A DNA stretch of 64,000 nucleotides. Origin: Fragilariopsis cylindrus CCMP1102 (taxonomy: Eukaryota > Bacillariophyta > Bacillariophyceae > Bacillariales > Bacillariaceae). This document shows positions 1-10,954 of this stretch, piece by piece; positions within the stretch are counted from its first letter, which is position 1, and the number at the start of each line of letters is the position of its first letter. The notes under the pieces are model-generated. The model had not been told where the DNA came from and searched no databases. It saw nothing but the letters and a program-made list of their open reading frames with translations. The DNA is taken from contig FMBT01000441.1 in assembly GCA_900095095.1 (NCBI GenBank), forward strand, positions 39,631 through 103,630. Reading direction: 5' to 3'. Made by a program: the position numbers and the translations under genes.

Positions 1-56
1 TATTCGTATTTGTATCTGAAGTTTTTGTATGTGTTATCATTGTATTCATATCTGTT

Positions 57-1049
57 ATGTACTATCACACGACTCACTCTCTCTCTCTCTCTCTCTCTCA
101 CAATCAGAATGGCAAGTACACCATGCCGCGAACAGAAGTGAATCTACGTCGTAAGAAGGGCAGTATGTATTTCAAGAGCATGGAAATCAGAGGATCTGAT
201 GAAGGAGATGAAAAGAACCCAGCTTTTGCACTGAAGCGATTTTGGGAGGAGGAAGTTCTACCGGCACTTGATGCATTAGCACAACAACTAACTCATCTGT
301 ATCCTGGAAAGAAGATTGTATTTCTAAATCATTGGGACAATGCACCACCTCATGTGGAGGGAGAATTCATTGGATGGTTGACGGATCAACTAGCAACAAG
401 AGGATGGCATAACACACCACAACCAGCCCAATCACCTCTATTGAATATTTTTGATACTGCTTTATTCGCTGCAATGTCAAAGCATGTTTTAGCAAAGCAA
501 GGACTATTCAACCATTCACTTTACTTGAAGAAGGAGAGGCTATGGGAAATTCTACAAGCAGTTTGGAAGGAATATGATCTAGCAAAGATTGCTAATATGC
601 ATGTCCATCATCATCAAATGGTGAATGCAGTGATTTCTTGGAAGGGTGGTGATGGATTTGCTACTGCATCACGAGCTCTTCATTGTGGTGTGCGGAAGGT
701 GGTTGTTCCAGTATTCAGAGATGAGGAATCAAATGAACCATGTGGTGTTGAAGTGATAGAATCTTTGAATGAGGTAGGAGGATTGGACAGTCTTAGATAT
801 CCAACACCTGATGTGATGGCAGAATTCAAAAGAGATGGCGGATTACTACCAGCACATGAATACAATCCACAAAAACTACTACCAAATGATATATATGAAC
901 TATTGGTACAGGAAGGAAGTGTCAATCATCCTGATTATGAATATTTTACAGGTGGTATTGATGATGAATTTGATCAGATCTGGGAAGCAGATGAGGAACA
1001 GAGGAGACTAGTAGCACAATTTGAGGCATGGTACTGGGAATTGGATTAG
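57..1049 (+). mobile_element. Tc1/mariner-like DDE transposase, C-terminal part
   Basis: This reading frame resembles the C-terminal half of Tc1/mariner/IS630-type transposases. The DNAPPH motif near residue 94 matches the second catalytic Asp, and QPAQSP-LLN-FD near residue 122-132 matches the third acidic position with its usual SP-LN context. A downstream helical region (KERLWEILQAVWKEY) fits the family C-terminus. The first catalytic Asp and the N-terminal helix-turn-helix are missing and would lie left of the window or be lost. The first 20 codons read through a CT microsatellite, so the Met at position 123 is a more sensible start of what remains. A Stowaway-like terminal repeat about 630 bp downstream (ending 1679) could be the right end of the same element, but this is inference. 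It is probably an old or truncated copy. Confidence 0.6.
76..99. repeat. (CT)n microsatellite
   Basis: An uninterrupted CT dinucleotide run that falls just upstream of the conserved transposase frame. Confidence 0.9.
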
Positions 1050-1576
1050 TATAACTACAATATACAAACACAACAATATACACGATAATGGATGGATCCG
1101 ATCAAACGAACGGACTGATCAAACAACTAATCAAACGAATCCAATGGAACGAGTACAGTATTGATCTATTAATAACTGAAATACAAACACAACAATACAC
1201 ATGATAACACAACAATACACATGATAATGAATCAACGAACGAACGAACGAACGAATGAATCAACGGATCAACGGATCAACGGATCAACGGATCAACGGAT
1301 CAACGGATCAATGGATCAACAGGATCAACAGGATAACGGATCCATCCGATTGATACTGTACATACTGTATTTGCCATCACAACAAGCAACAAGTACAGTA
1401 TCTATCCATCATTAATACACACACACAGTAGTACTTATTAATATAAATATAGCATGTATAATTCAATCATTTGTACCGTATTGAGTATCGTTCCATCATT
1501 GTGTTGTGATTTATTCTGTTTTATCGAGTATCGATCCATTCTTATTCTTTTTATCTACAGTATTCTTACACATATT
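1050..1576. other. Non-coding stretch with minisatellites
   Basis: No gene is recognised. The stretch holds short directly repeated words: AACACAACAATACACATGAT twice around 1186-1226, an AACG tetranucleotide run at about 1235-1254, and an 8-bp tandem array (next entry). Confidence 0.7.
1258..1332. repeat. 8-bp tandem array (ATCAACGG)n
   Basis: Six to eight head-to-tail copies of ATCAACGG, degenerating at the 3' side into ATCAATGG and ATCAACAGG. It is most likely a simple minisatellite from replication slippage. Confidence 0.85.
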
Positions 1577-1679
1577 TCCCCGCGATAAGCGCGCTGATTG
1601 ACCGTTGAACGTGTTAATAACTCGCGCTAAATTTTCACGCGATAGCCCGCGCGGCACTTACGGTTGCACGGAGGAAGTA
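1577..1679. mobile_element. Stowaway-like element, right end
   Basis: The stretch ends in GCACGGAGGAAG followed by TA. This is the reverse complement of the TA-CTTCCTCCGTGC terminus seen on the complete MITE at 32329-32554. CTCCGT-type termini flanked by TA are characteristic of Stowaway MITEs and their mariner-like partners. No left end is seen within a few hundred bases. The transposase remnant upstream makes this a candidate right end of the parent element. Confidence 0.5.
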
Positions 1680-2089
1680 CAGTACTATAAATTATACGTA
1701 AAAGCAATTTTACTCCAAAGATCACCGTACAAATGGTTTTTTTGATAATAAGCCATAGTTTAAGACGGTGAGAGAGACATCGATTTGCCACGAGCATAAC
1801 GGCCCTTAGTTTCATCGCGTGAAGAAGTAGAGAGAATGAGAGAGAGAGATTTATATTCTAAAAATAAATATTTGAAAATAGTATTAAGTACTGTAATTAC
1901 ATATTTTTAGCACAGGATTTCCAATAGGTTTCTACGCGTTCTACTTGTGTTTTTAGCAGTTTCTGGTTTTATTTTGAATTTCTCCCCACTAGTGAATTAG
2001 TGTTTCACTTCATACCCGACTCGTTTTGACTACTTAGATTAGATTAATATAAAAATATTGTGTTGAACTTAATATTTCAATCTTGACCT

Positions 2090-2218
2090 GAAAATCTTCA
2101 TAAAATCCTTCGCTTATTTTTATTTTTTTCATACATTTCGTATTTTGTGAGCGTGCTTTAGCGCTTGTTAATTTTCATCGATAGCGCGTGTCGAATCATG
2201 CGGTGCCCGGAGGAAGTA
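2090..2218. mobile_element. Stowaway-like MITE, truncated (right half)
   Basis: About 50 bp here (around 2095-2150, TAAAATC-TTCGCTTATTTTTATTTTT and onwards) closely match the inside of the MITE at 9907-10103. The stretch ends in a diverged terminus CCCGGAGGAAG-TA. The left inverted repeat was not found, so this is a decayed or truncated copy. Confidence 0.55.
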
Positions 2219-2462
2219 AGTATTAGCATGCGCTAAATAAGAACAGTCCCCTTCGACGGAAAACTCCAGTAAAATCTCGGATAAATACCATTAGATACCT
2301 TCGGTGGTGCCATAATGTTTTGTATCGCCCCCTGACATACATCTCTTTTTTTACGGCACATAATTCTCATTCGAAATAAATTGCAATTCAACCTTACCAG
2401 AAAAGTTTCTTTATCAAGTTCAGCAACACCAACACACGCATCGCAAGCCTACTAACATCATC

Positions 2463-3006
2463 ATGGTCAACTTCTCCTTCAAGCAAGCGCTGTTTGTCAT
2501 CCTTTTCTCTGTTGCGGTCAAGGCGGCAGACGACAAGAACTTTCGTTTCCTAGGATCGACATCATCGGACAGCGATGACGATGGCGAAAAAGTCTGCACG
2601 TCAATTGACGGAACTCCTGTTGCAAGGACTCAGTCCATGAGTAACCAACGACGGAACGTTGTACTGCTCGAAGTTCGACATCGCGGTTTCCTCCGACGGG
2701 AAGGGAATCGAGAAAACCTACACGGACGGAGACACAGACACGGTGTGGTGGCTCAACATCGATCCGTGCCACTCAACTCGATGGATATGTGCCACTTTGA
2801 TCATGATGACGACACCACCGTTAGCGTCCAAAGCGACGCTACCGGGAGTAGACGGTGCGACGACCGATGTAGATAGCGGTAGTGTTTCTATTGTTGGATT
2901 GGGTCGTACTGTTGGAGTGTTGCTATTGTGGTTGTTGTTACCATCGCTGCCGTCCTTTCAATTTAAACAAAGTCGTGGCAATATCTCAGTAATTGTATCC
3001 AAATAG
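2463..3006 (+). CDS. Secreted cysteine-containing protein, frame broken
   Basis: The family is not recognised. The ATG at 2463 opens a clear signal peptide (MVNFSFKQALFVILFSVAVKA, then acidic residues). The first about 60 codons and the following stretch (TNDGT-LYCSKFDIAVSSDG, WWLNIDPC) are both rich in C/G third bases, but lie in different frames. The reading must therefore change frame near 2635-2645, through a lost or gained base or a missed intron. Beyond about 2790 either of two frames could continue: one acidic (stop near 2876), the other ending in a hydrophobic stretch (GRTVGVLLLWLLLP, stop 3006) that could anchor the protein. Higher GC at third positions than most neighbours supports real coding. 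Function unknown. Confidence 0.45.
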
Positions 3007-3823
3007 TCTCACAACGTTTGTTAATTTTATTCAGCGGTAATAATGATAATTTTCCTTGTTAGTAGAAGTCTACTAGATTCCTATTAGTTTTTAATTCTTT
3101 CCTATTTTACTTTTGACCCACACGAAATGTTCACGCACAAGCGAAAACATTATGTGTGAACACCTTATTGAAAGGCATTAGCAAGATCGAAGAAATCATC
3201 ATCGGCTTCGTCATCAATTTTATCTCCGATATTTAAGTTATAAAGATCGTCGTCGATATTATCGTCGTCGTCGTTGTCGTCATCTATAGTAATGATAACA
3301 ACTACATAATGCACAAATAGAATAGGACCATTGATGAATAGACCATAAAAGTACCGGTGTAATTAGCTAGTAAATCAAAAAGGATTTCTGCATTAAAACC
3401 ACAAATACCGACTACTACCGTAATAGTAAGTATACGTAAGCAATACCACAAAAGCATCGTACAAATAATTTGTTTTTAATTCGTGATCGCTTTTCCATTT
3501 CGTTTATTTACTAGGTGTCGGATTTATACTGACGTTAGATAAATAACTTTCATTTGTTTGTTTTGCCACGCGCCGCGAGCGTCGTCGTCGCGCTCCAAAA
3601 AGAACAAGATCTTGAAATAATACGACCATATAGTTCATAATATATATTATATGATACACTCGACAAAAATGGCCACCCTTGCGTCTAAGCAACGGAACGG
3701 GATATTCTTAAACGGAAACTTGCACAGAAAGACACACACACACAAAATAGATAGAGAAATAGAAATAGAAGAGAGAATAAGAGAAAGAGAAGACAAGCAG
3801 CAATATAAATTGGACTCGAGAAC
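3007..3823. other. Intergenic, nothing recognised
   Basis: Only a short CGT/GTC-rich simple repeat near 3245-3290 and a (CACA)n tract near 3730 stand out. A 95-115 codon frame on the minus strand across 3690-4055 lies opposite the arrestin-like exon and is treated as a shadow. Confidence 0.6.
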
Positions 3824-5819
3824 ATGAAATTGTTTGGAAAAAAAGTCGCCATGGGCGGCAGTAGCACCACGACCTCAAAAGTGAAGAAACCCAAATTTGG
3901 AATCGTTTTGGATTCGCCGGTCGTGGCGAGTGGTGATATGTTATCGGGAAGAGTATGGGCAGATATCCCCAATGTTTAAAAGGAACACGGATGCAAGTCG
4001 ATTTTGTCGGCAAGGAAGAAACGAAAGTCGAGTATATGGTATCAGAATCATACACCGATGGGAGTGGGAATCGTCAAACCCGGACTCGGCATGAACATGC
4101 CCACAGCAAACGAGATATTTTTCGGATTGCGTTACCGGTTTCCGAACAACTCCAGTTTACCCATACGGGTAAAATTGAACCGGGCCAATACGTCATGCCC
4201 TTCTCAACGGCCTTACCGGCCTTCTTACCGTCCAATATGGAAATTAATGCCAAGGGTGGATACGCGAAGATTAGTTACAAGATAAAAATGGCCTTAAAAG
4301 GAAGTGGGGTGTTTTGGGATTATACCGCAGAAGCATCCGTCTATGTCACTTCCGCATCGATCGGTACGAACATACAAATACACAACATATAGTCGTATTC
4401 TTTCTTCGTCGTTCGTCCATCGTTTTTCATCTTCTAAATAATCTTGATTTCTTCTTTCCATTTCTCCCAATCTTACCCCTCACAACAATTCTATATGATA
4501 TTATGATATATCAGCACGGTACGTGCCCTTTGATGGACCACCGGATGAACAAAAATAAAATCGTGCTGTTGTTTCGGCCGGGGTTCGATCTCAGTGGGAG
4601 CGAGTGTGGACAATACGTCGTTAGCAAAAGGTCAACAGGCCGTGATCAGTTACGCGTGCCGGAACCAATCCCGAAACGATGTCAAGGATATCTATGCGGA
4701 ATTACAGGAGGTCGCCACCTGGTCGGCGAGCGGGCATCGAGAAAAATATTCTCAAACGTTACACACCGTCCGATTTCCGATCAATGCGGCCATGTTAAAA
4801 GGAATGGACAAAAGGAGCTGGCGATACAACACCAGGAACCCAATACCAGTGGCAATAATACTGGATATCAGTATGCGGGGATGGTCCATGAATTGCATAA
4901 CCGAAGGAATAGTGCGACGTTTCTCTTACCGAGCAGTGCCCACAATACGTACCATGGTTCGATCATCCAAATATCACATCAATTAACCTTACAAGTCGAA
5001 ACAGAGGGATGCTGCACGAGTAATCCAGCAATTGTCATCCCGATCAACGCGTGTGATGTCATGAAACCACTACCACAGCAACAGCAGCAACAACCAATTT
5101 ATGCCGCACCCGCGATTCCCTTCGCCATTGATTCCTCCGATGTGATAACGACGGAACCCATTATTTGTACCTCGACATTTAATTACGTGTACGGTGGAGC
5201 AGCACAAACTGTGAGTGGTAACAATGACGATGAGGAGAATTATGATATACCGATTGCAGCCGTTGCAACACCAATCGGAGGAGGACAACAGCAGCAACCG
5301 CCACCACCATCCTTAGCACTTTTGTTATCCAAAATGCAAGAGGCCGGGATCGGTGATCGTGATGTGGTGATGAATTTGTACGGCACCAATAATCCCATGT
5401 GGGATGAATTTTTTGCGCAATTATCACCGCAGGACTACTCTGCAATCATTGGACAAATCTCCTCGTCGTTTGATGAATCGGACGTGGCGGTGTATTTAGC
5501 ATCGGACAAAATGGCCGCGACGTTTACATGTGACCATGTGGCGCAGGCGGTCCGGATCACGGAAGACTGGAATCGTACCAATCTGATTGAAAAATTAATC
5601 CCGTACTGTACCGATTTTCATCTCAAACCGAATCGGACCCGAATCCTCACCTCGTTAGATGATTGGAACCGCTGCAAGGCCGAAGTGGGGTTCCAAGAAT
5701 ATTTAAATTCGATGGCCGATACGGCACAACCCAAAAAGTATATACCCCATCCAAGAAATACCGGTACAGTGATGTTAAATCCAGCCTATGCGGATTGGAT
5801 GAAAGCGAATGGAAATTAA
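3824..5819 (+). CDS. Arrestin-like protein with C-terminal DUF4476-like region
   Basis: The N-terminal part (FGIVLDSPVVASGD, GTRMQVDFVGKEE, GKIEPGQYVMPFS, YKIKMALKG) has the beta-sandwich pattern of arrestin N domains. After an intron at 4364-4514 (GTACGA...TCAG, 151 bp) an arrestin C domain follows (SLAKGQQAVISYACRN, HTVRFPI), then a linker with CCTSNP and Gln runs. The C-terminus (RTNLIEKLIPYCTDF, RTRILTSLDDW) resembles DUF4476. Arrestin-fold proteins are adaptors for membrane-protein sorting. The frame breaks three times, near 3977, 4548 and 4815. Each break acts as one missing base in an A/T run and conserved sequence continues directly across it. Start: first ATG before the conserved strand. 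Arrestin assignment is firm; the DUF4476 part is tentative. Confidence 0.7.
4364..4514 (+). other. Intron of the arrestin-like gene
   Basis: Donor GGTACGAA after the conserved YVTSASI region and acceptor TATCAG before the PFDGPPDEQ segment. T-rich and full of stops in all frames. Confidence 0.65.
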
Positions 5820-6492
5820 AAGAACACGCAAACACAATAGCACCGAAATAATATATCGAATATCTATATCTATATGTGTTGTCACCATAAATTGTTACTT
5901 CTTATCTCATCAAAGAAATTAGAGAGAAATGTCAAAATTAGCTAAGTACTACTACGACAAGTAGTTCATTTATCTAGTCTTATATGATACACGCATATAC
6001 TATACTAACACACGCACAAATCATAGAAAAATAAAGAAATAGAAGATGTTACAAGTAAACAACAACAGCCACAGGAAGGAAGAGGAGGATGTGTCATTCA
6101 GGTCAATCGTAATTTAACGCTGGGGTTGTCGTTCTTCATGCTTTAACGACCCGGTTCACGGTTCTCTTGCATCACGAATGAATACGTATGCATTCTCTAC
6201 AGTAATAAGCGAATTCTATTATTTTATTTTATTTTATTCTATTCCAATTTATTCGATTTAGAAGTTATAATTGCCACCCAGAAGAAAAGTTTCAAAAACT
6301 TCGCCACTGACCGTTGAAAGTGTACCAGCTTCTACGTGTTTGTACGTACTTTTACACGATAAATCGGAAGCCATTTGTGTTGCCGGACAATTTTTACCAA
6401 CAAAGCTTGTGCACCCTACAAACCTAGTCGTATTTTTGTTTGAACTTAAATGTTGGATAATCCAATTGGTACTTATGTTACAACAATTATAT
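5820..6492. other. Intergenic, nothing recognised
   Basis: AT-rich spacer with a TTTTA pentamer run near 6218-6240. A 79-codon frame at 6271-6510 has no recognisable feature and lacks support. Confidence 0.5.
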
Positions 6493-6712
6493 CTATTTGT
6501 GAATTGCTAGCTGCTTTTGTGTAGGAGCCAAAGATGGAGTCTTGCTGGGCACATCAGTTGGTGAATTTGTTGGAGGTTTGCTAGGCACATCAGTTGGTGC
6601 ATTCGTAGGAGACTTGCTGGGCACATCAGTTGGTGTATTTGTAGAATTGTTAACTACAGTACTAGCAGGATAAAGGATAAAGTACAGGTCCTGTACTAGT
6701 CACGTTTTCACG
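6493..6712 (-). pseudogene. Tail of a Pro/Ser/Thr-repeat protein
   Basis: Read on the minus strand, three near-identical 42-bp units at about 6536-6655 encode PTDVPSKSPTNA-type repeats (PTDVPSKPPTNS, PTDVPSKTPSLA), followed by APTQKQLAIHK and a stop at 6493. Proline-rich PTxxPSxxPT arrays are very common in secreted or surface proteins of diatoms. An open frame continues upstream only to about 6712 and no start is visible, so this is an exon fragment or a remnant. A neighbouring minus-strand frame (6700-7068) could hold upstream sequence but overlaps the next plus-strand gene. On the plus strand the same repeat would read LLGTSVGAFVGD, which is less convincing. Confidence 0.4.
6536..6655. repeat. 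42-bp tandem repeat, three units
   Basis: Three copies of a unit containing TTGCTGGGCACATCAGTTGG with few differences; the length is a multiple of three and the repeat stays open on the minus strand. Confidence 0.85.
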
Positions 6713-6964
6713 ACTTCGCAAGACTCAATGATTTCAAATTTCAAATAAATGACATTTTGTTCCTTTCCTGGTATTTTTTCACTACTGTATCTCTCATGTC
6801 CTAATAATAAAAGGGAGAAGCCATTAGTAATCGTCCGATCTGACGTACTGCAAGGCAAAGCAGGTAGGATCAAATAGAATACAATCTCACAACAATCACA
6901 ACAGTCGCAACAATCGCAAAAAAGAACACTACAAAAATAAAAGAGACAGAGAGAGAGAGACACG

Positions 6965-7928
6965 ATGAAGATGAAAAAGAAAGGTAGTAGTAGCAGTAGT
7001 AGTACTCGATCCAATAATCCTCTCCTCGTCGCCGATGACAACAGCAGTAATAGTGACATCATCAACAATAACAGTAATAGTGGTGATCGTCGTCGTACTA
7101 GTAGTGTTGGATGCTGTGGTCACCTATTAATTTTATGTTTACCGATAGTAGCATCCACGTTTCATATTAGCATTGTTAATTGTTCTTTTACGATTTGATA
7201 TTACTAGTACACAAAATCAAAATCAAAATCAAGAAGCGAATAATGAAGTAGTAGTAGAAGGTTATTATGATACAATTCAATCCCAAACAATATCCATTAT
7301 TATGAAAGACTATTCACCCTATTGGGAATTAATTTTGTTATCCTCAGTCGGTGCATTCTTGACATGTGTCGTCACAATAGCACGTAACATACAAATTTAC
7401 ATTTATCAAAAACGTCATGTGGAGACAACCTATACAATGAATAAAATATTGAATCTAGTTGCCACCATAGTAAATATTATATCCTATATTGGTTTAATTA
7501 TAACTGTAGCAATTAAAGCTGACTCGTCTCAAGATGAAATTATACATTATATTGGTGCTGTTCTATTCTTTGTGGGTACCGGATTATATTCGGTATTACA
7601 TTCTTATTTATTATGGACCCAAAAAGAACAATACAACCTATTCCTAAAATTATTATTTACAGTATTTGGAGTCATTATTGGAATATGTAGTGTTGTATTT
7701 GGTTATTCTGTATTAGATGGTGGATTATCAGAAGCAGCAACACTACCGGAATATGAATGGGCAGCCTTGATCACAACGAGTATAAGTATTGGATTTTATA
7801 CTATCTTATTTTATATGGATCCTGTCGATGATGAAATACGTGATTTCTTTCTTTGTCGTTATAATCGTCGTGGGTTAGTTTGTTGTTGTTGTTGTGTATG
7901 TAAATGTAAATGTAAGTTGGGGTGGTGA
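6965..7928 (+). CDS. Frag1/DRAM/Sfk1-type membrane protein
   Basis: About 320 residues. A Ser/Asn-rich cytosolic N-terminus is followed by a first membrane segment (GHLLILCLPIVASTFHISIV) and a long polar loop. Five more hydrophobic segments follow: ELILLSSVGAFLTCVVTIA, LVATIVNIISYIGLIITVA, HYIGAVLFFVGTGLYSVLHS, LKLLFTVFGVIIGICSVVF and WAALITTSISIGFYTILFY. The six-span layout and the Y-E-W-A start of the last helix match the Frag1/DRAM/TMEM150 family (PF10277), whose members act in endolysosomal or plasma-membrane trafficking and lipid signalling. The frame breaks once near 7188. Unlike most breaks in this window, it acts as one extra base, in a TTTT run. The tail is Cys/Lys-rich (CCCCCVCKCKCK), possibly acylated. 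Family call moderate. Confidence 0.6.
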
Positions 7929-8269
7929 TGGGGTGGTAGAAAATAAAACAAATGATGATAAATCTTAGTTATATTAAGTATGGATGGTATTATTATGGAC
8001 AACAATAAAGTATATTGGCGGTGACGTCAATCCCATCCATTGTGTGTAACGAAAAACAAAAACGAAATGAAAAAGTAGGTTCGAGAGTAGTAGTTACTAC
8101 TGTCCTAGATGTAAAGATTTGATGAAAATACAAGGTAAAATTAGATAGTAATCTACTTATTTATAAATATATGAACTATCAAAGCATAAAAACATAGTAC
8201 AGTATGTATTCTTCTACTATAATAGTAAGATCCTCCAAATTCTGATAGACGATTTCGCCGCGAATTCGA
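7929..8269. other. Intergenic between convergent genes
   Basis: Shared 3' spacer between the DRAM-like gene (plus) and the multispan protein (minus). No structure recognised. Confidence 0.6.
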
Positions 8270-9316
8270 TTAGTTTCGTATTATACTGGGAGAGAGAGAT
8301 TTTGTGCCTTTGACTGAGTTACTTCGACTTATCTTATAGGAGAGGAGGAAACATTCTGTCATAATCATTCTATACGTTGTTGTTGTTGTTTCTTTTCTTG
8401 TTTCTTCTTGTTTGTCGCCGTTAAATTCCCATGTATCAATTATTGTTTCCATATTCATATGACAATACAATCCATAACAGGTATGGATAATAAGCAAGCA
8501 AATGGATAGAATATAACTAGCAAGGTTAAATGATAATGCTGTTCCTAATTTTCCGTAATAAAAACTAACATCACCAACAGTTAATAGTATAACATTTAAC
8601 GAGATTGCACCTAGATACACTCGAGATAATACTTGTATGTGTTGGTTTTCTTCAACCTTAGTTGATACAATCAATAGAGCGATAATTGGGCACAACATCA
8701 ATTGAACATACAAAAATGGTATGCATTGAATCAACGACAATGCAAATATTGATACAGCCATCATATAAAGCTGTTTTTGCTTTTGTTTTTTTTAAACGAG
8801 GAAGATATTTTTTAGGTGAGCAATATATTATTATGACTGGTTTCTTTTTTAACACTGTTAATTGTGTACGATATACAACCACATACCACTCATTTATAGT
8901 AGTATACGAGACGGTACTGACGTATGATTCGTATTATTAACATGCAAAATATCGGTTTTTTTTAATTGACTTACTTTATTGTTTGGCCAAAGTTCAATAT
9001 ACACCAAAAATAGATCATAAATACAAATTAATAATAACAGTAAATTAAATCCTAGAATAACTGAGGCAACACCTTGATCGTATAATATTGCATAAATGAT
9101 AATGAGAGGTGGAAAACAAAAAATAACAACAGTCGAGAGGAGATGGATGAATTTAAAAGTATTCCTGCTGCAATAATTGTTACCCCTGGTGGTGTGACGT
9201 GTAGTTCCACTACAGCTTCCATTTTCGACGATGCGGCTTTTCTTATAGGATGAGATCCTTGGCGGTAACGAGGTCCGACTTCGGATAAGTTTCTCTTGTA
9301 ATTGCTTTATCCTCAT
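8270..9316 (-). CDS. Unknown multispan membrane protein
   Basis: Two exons join in phase: exon 1 is 9316-8975, the intron is 8974-8771 (perfect GTAAGT donor, ACAG acceptor, 204 bp), exon 2 is 8770-8270. The product is about 280 residues. After a basic N-terminus it has five hydrophobic segments: two in exon 1 (LLSTVVIFCFPPLIIIYAIL; VILGFNLLLLLICIYDLFLV) and three in exon 2 (MAVSIFALSLIQCIPFLYVQ onwards; LGAISLNVILLTVGDVSFYY; FNLASYILSICLLIIHTCYG). A Thr-rich cytosolic tail follows. The family is not recognised. It lies tail to tail with the DRAM-like gene, and both are small multispan proteins, but sequence kinship is not evident. Confidence 0.6.
8771..8974 (-). other. Intron of the multispan membrane protein gene
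   Basis: Donor AAA/GTAAGT and acceptor AACAG/CTT, phase 0. Removing it joins two hydrophobic, membrane-type exons. Confidence 0.7.
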
Positions 9317-9906
9317 CGTCGGTGTTATAATTTTGCTGTCTAGATGTTTATGCGTGTAGTACGGTACGATTATTGTGTACGTGGTAGTATTTTAAGATGT
9401 GAAGCTTAATAATCCACAAGATGTCATGTCATGTCATGTATCATTTCAAATCATGTCGTGTCATGACAATGCATGCACCAAGTTTCCCACACGAAGTAGA
9501 CGATAGAGTTAAGATGTAAGATATGTTGGTTTTTAAAGCGTTTTCAAAGCTACAATACTCATGTTGCAATCTGGATCCGATACATAGGAGTAGTCTCCGG
9601 CGGGCGGACTAAGTTGTGTGCGAGGGTTGTTTCTTCGGATGATCTCCTTAAAATTGATAACAGTATTCGCAGTCCGTTTAGCCAGCATAGAAACGCCATA
9701 AGTAATTCTTACAGTTTCGGTATCTTACAATTGATTAATAATTAATTAGCTATTTAATGAATGATTTAACACATAACATTTTTATAAAGACAAATCAAGC
9801 ATTACGGTATATTGTAAGTATGAACGAATTTGATACTAATAACTACCCATCCACATTTCAATTTTGGCGCGCGCAAACGATTCAATTAGACGAGTGACAG
9901 CCCTAG
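9317..9906. other. Intergenic, nothing recognised
   Basis: Contains TGTCA/TCATG-type short repeats near 9422-9470 and otherwise no recognisable structure. Confidence 0.6.
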
Positions 9907-10103
9907 TACTTCCTCGGTGTATCGTTTGAAAATTAAAACGATAAAGCACGTAAAGCCCTTAAAATCTTCGTAAAATCTTCGCTTATTTTTATTTTTCTCG
10001 TACATTTCGCATTTTGTGGATATTTTAAGGGTTAAAATCGCTTTTATTGTGGAATGGTTTTAAGCCATAGCGCGCTGTCACTTAGCGGTACACGGAGGAA
10101 GTA
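9907..10103. mobile_element. Stowaway-like MITE, complete
   Basis: Flanked by TA on both sides. The left end is CTTCCTCGGTGTATCG and the right end is CGGTACACGGAGGAAG, which are inverted complements with a few mismatches. About 195 bp, non-coding, AT-rich inside. The interior matches the truncated copy at 2090-2218. Confidence 0.75.
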
Positions 10104-10320
10104 GTAATTCAATTGAAAAAAAATAAGAGGGATATTAAAACATGAATATTTTTAAACAATTAGTAATCTGATGATAGATATTATCATACTAGTCGTTATT
10201 TACAGAATATACAGTACTACAGTATATCACAGCACAGTACAACATGCACAGTAGCCATGCTGTTAATCATTATTTCATCTCAAAACAACGCACTTTGCTC
10301 CCTTTTTTTTCAATAGCATT
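10104..10320. other. Intergenic spacer
   Basis: AT-rich with CAGTAC-type words. No gene recognised. Confidence 0.5.
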
Positions 10321-10911
10321 TTACTTGATTGCTTGTTGTTGAAGCTTAGTTAATCGAAAACCTAATGTACGTCGTTTATTTACATCCATAATTGGTTTGT
10401 TCTTCCTCTCTTATTATTATTCGCGTCGTCTATTTCTAATAAATCAAATAATGATTCTAATACATGTAATTCGTCACGAATGCTACATCATCATCTTTGC
10501 TGTTGCCTCGCTTTATTTGATACGCCTCTTGTAAAATTATAAATGAATCTATTGATGTATGCAATGATAATTCAGATGCTTTTTCTGCAAAGATTATAGT
10601 ATCATTAATATCATTTAGTAGTAATTTCGATTTGCTTTATTACAATAAGCATTTATCAACCAATTTAATGATGATGCATCATCATTATTCGTAGTCTTAC
10701 TCTTCTGTTGTTGTTGTTGTTGTTGTTGTTGTTTTTCGATAATTGATATAATAATTGGATTATTCATACCGATATCAATTGCCATCGTATACTTTTCAAT
10801 TGCACTAATATAATCTTTAGATTTCAATGCTTTATCACCATCAAAATATAAATTAATCCCATCAAGTATTTTATTCATATTAGATCTAGATCTAGTACTA
10901 ATATTACTGTT

Positions 10912-10954
<43 letters not shown>

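Noticed and set aside
3970-3985. Programmed -1 frameshift site at GTTTAAAAGG
   Set aside because: The run is not in the phase of a slippery heptamer; similar breaks occur in more than ten genes at unrelated homopolymers, so sequence error is simpler.
4565-4600. GGGGTTCGATCTC resembling a tRNA T-loop/B box
   Set aside because: No acceptor stem or anticodon arm can be folded around it, and it lies inside conserved arrestin coding sequence.
6700-7068. Minus-strand Leu/Cys-rich frame
   Set aside because: It overlaps the N-terminus of the DRAM-like gene and mainly mirrors AGT/AAC repeats; only its downstream PTDVPSK neighbour was kept, at low confidence.
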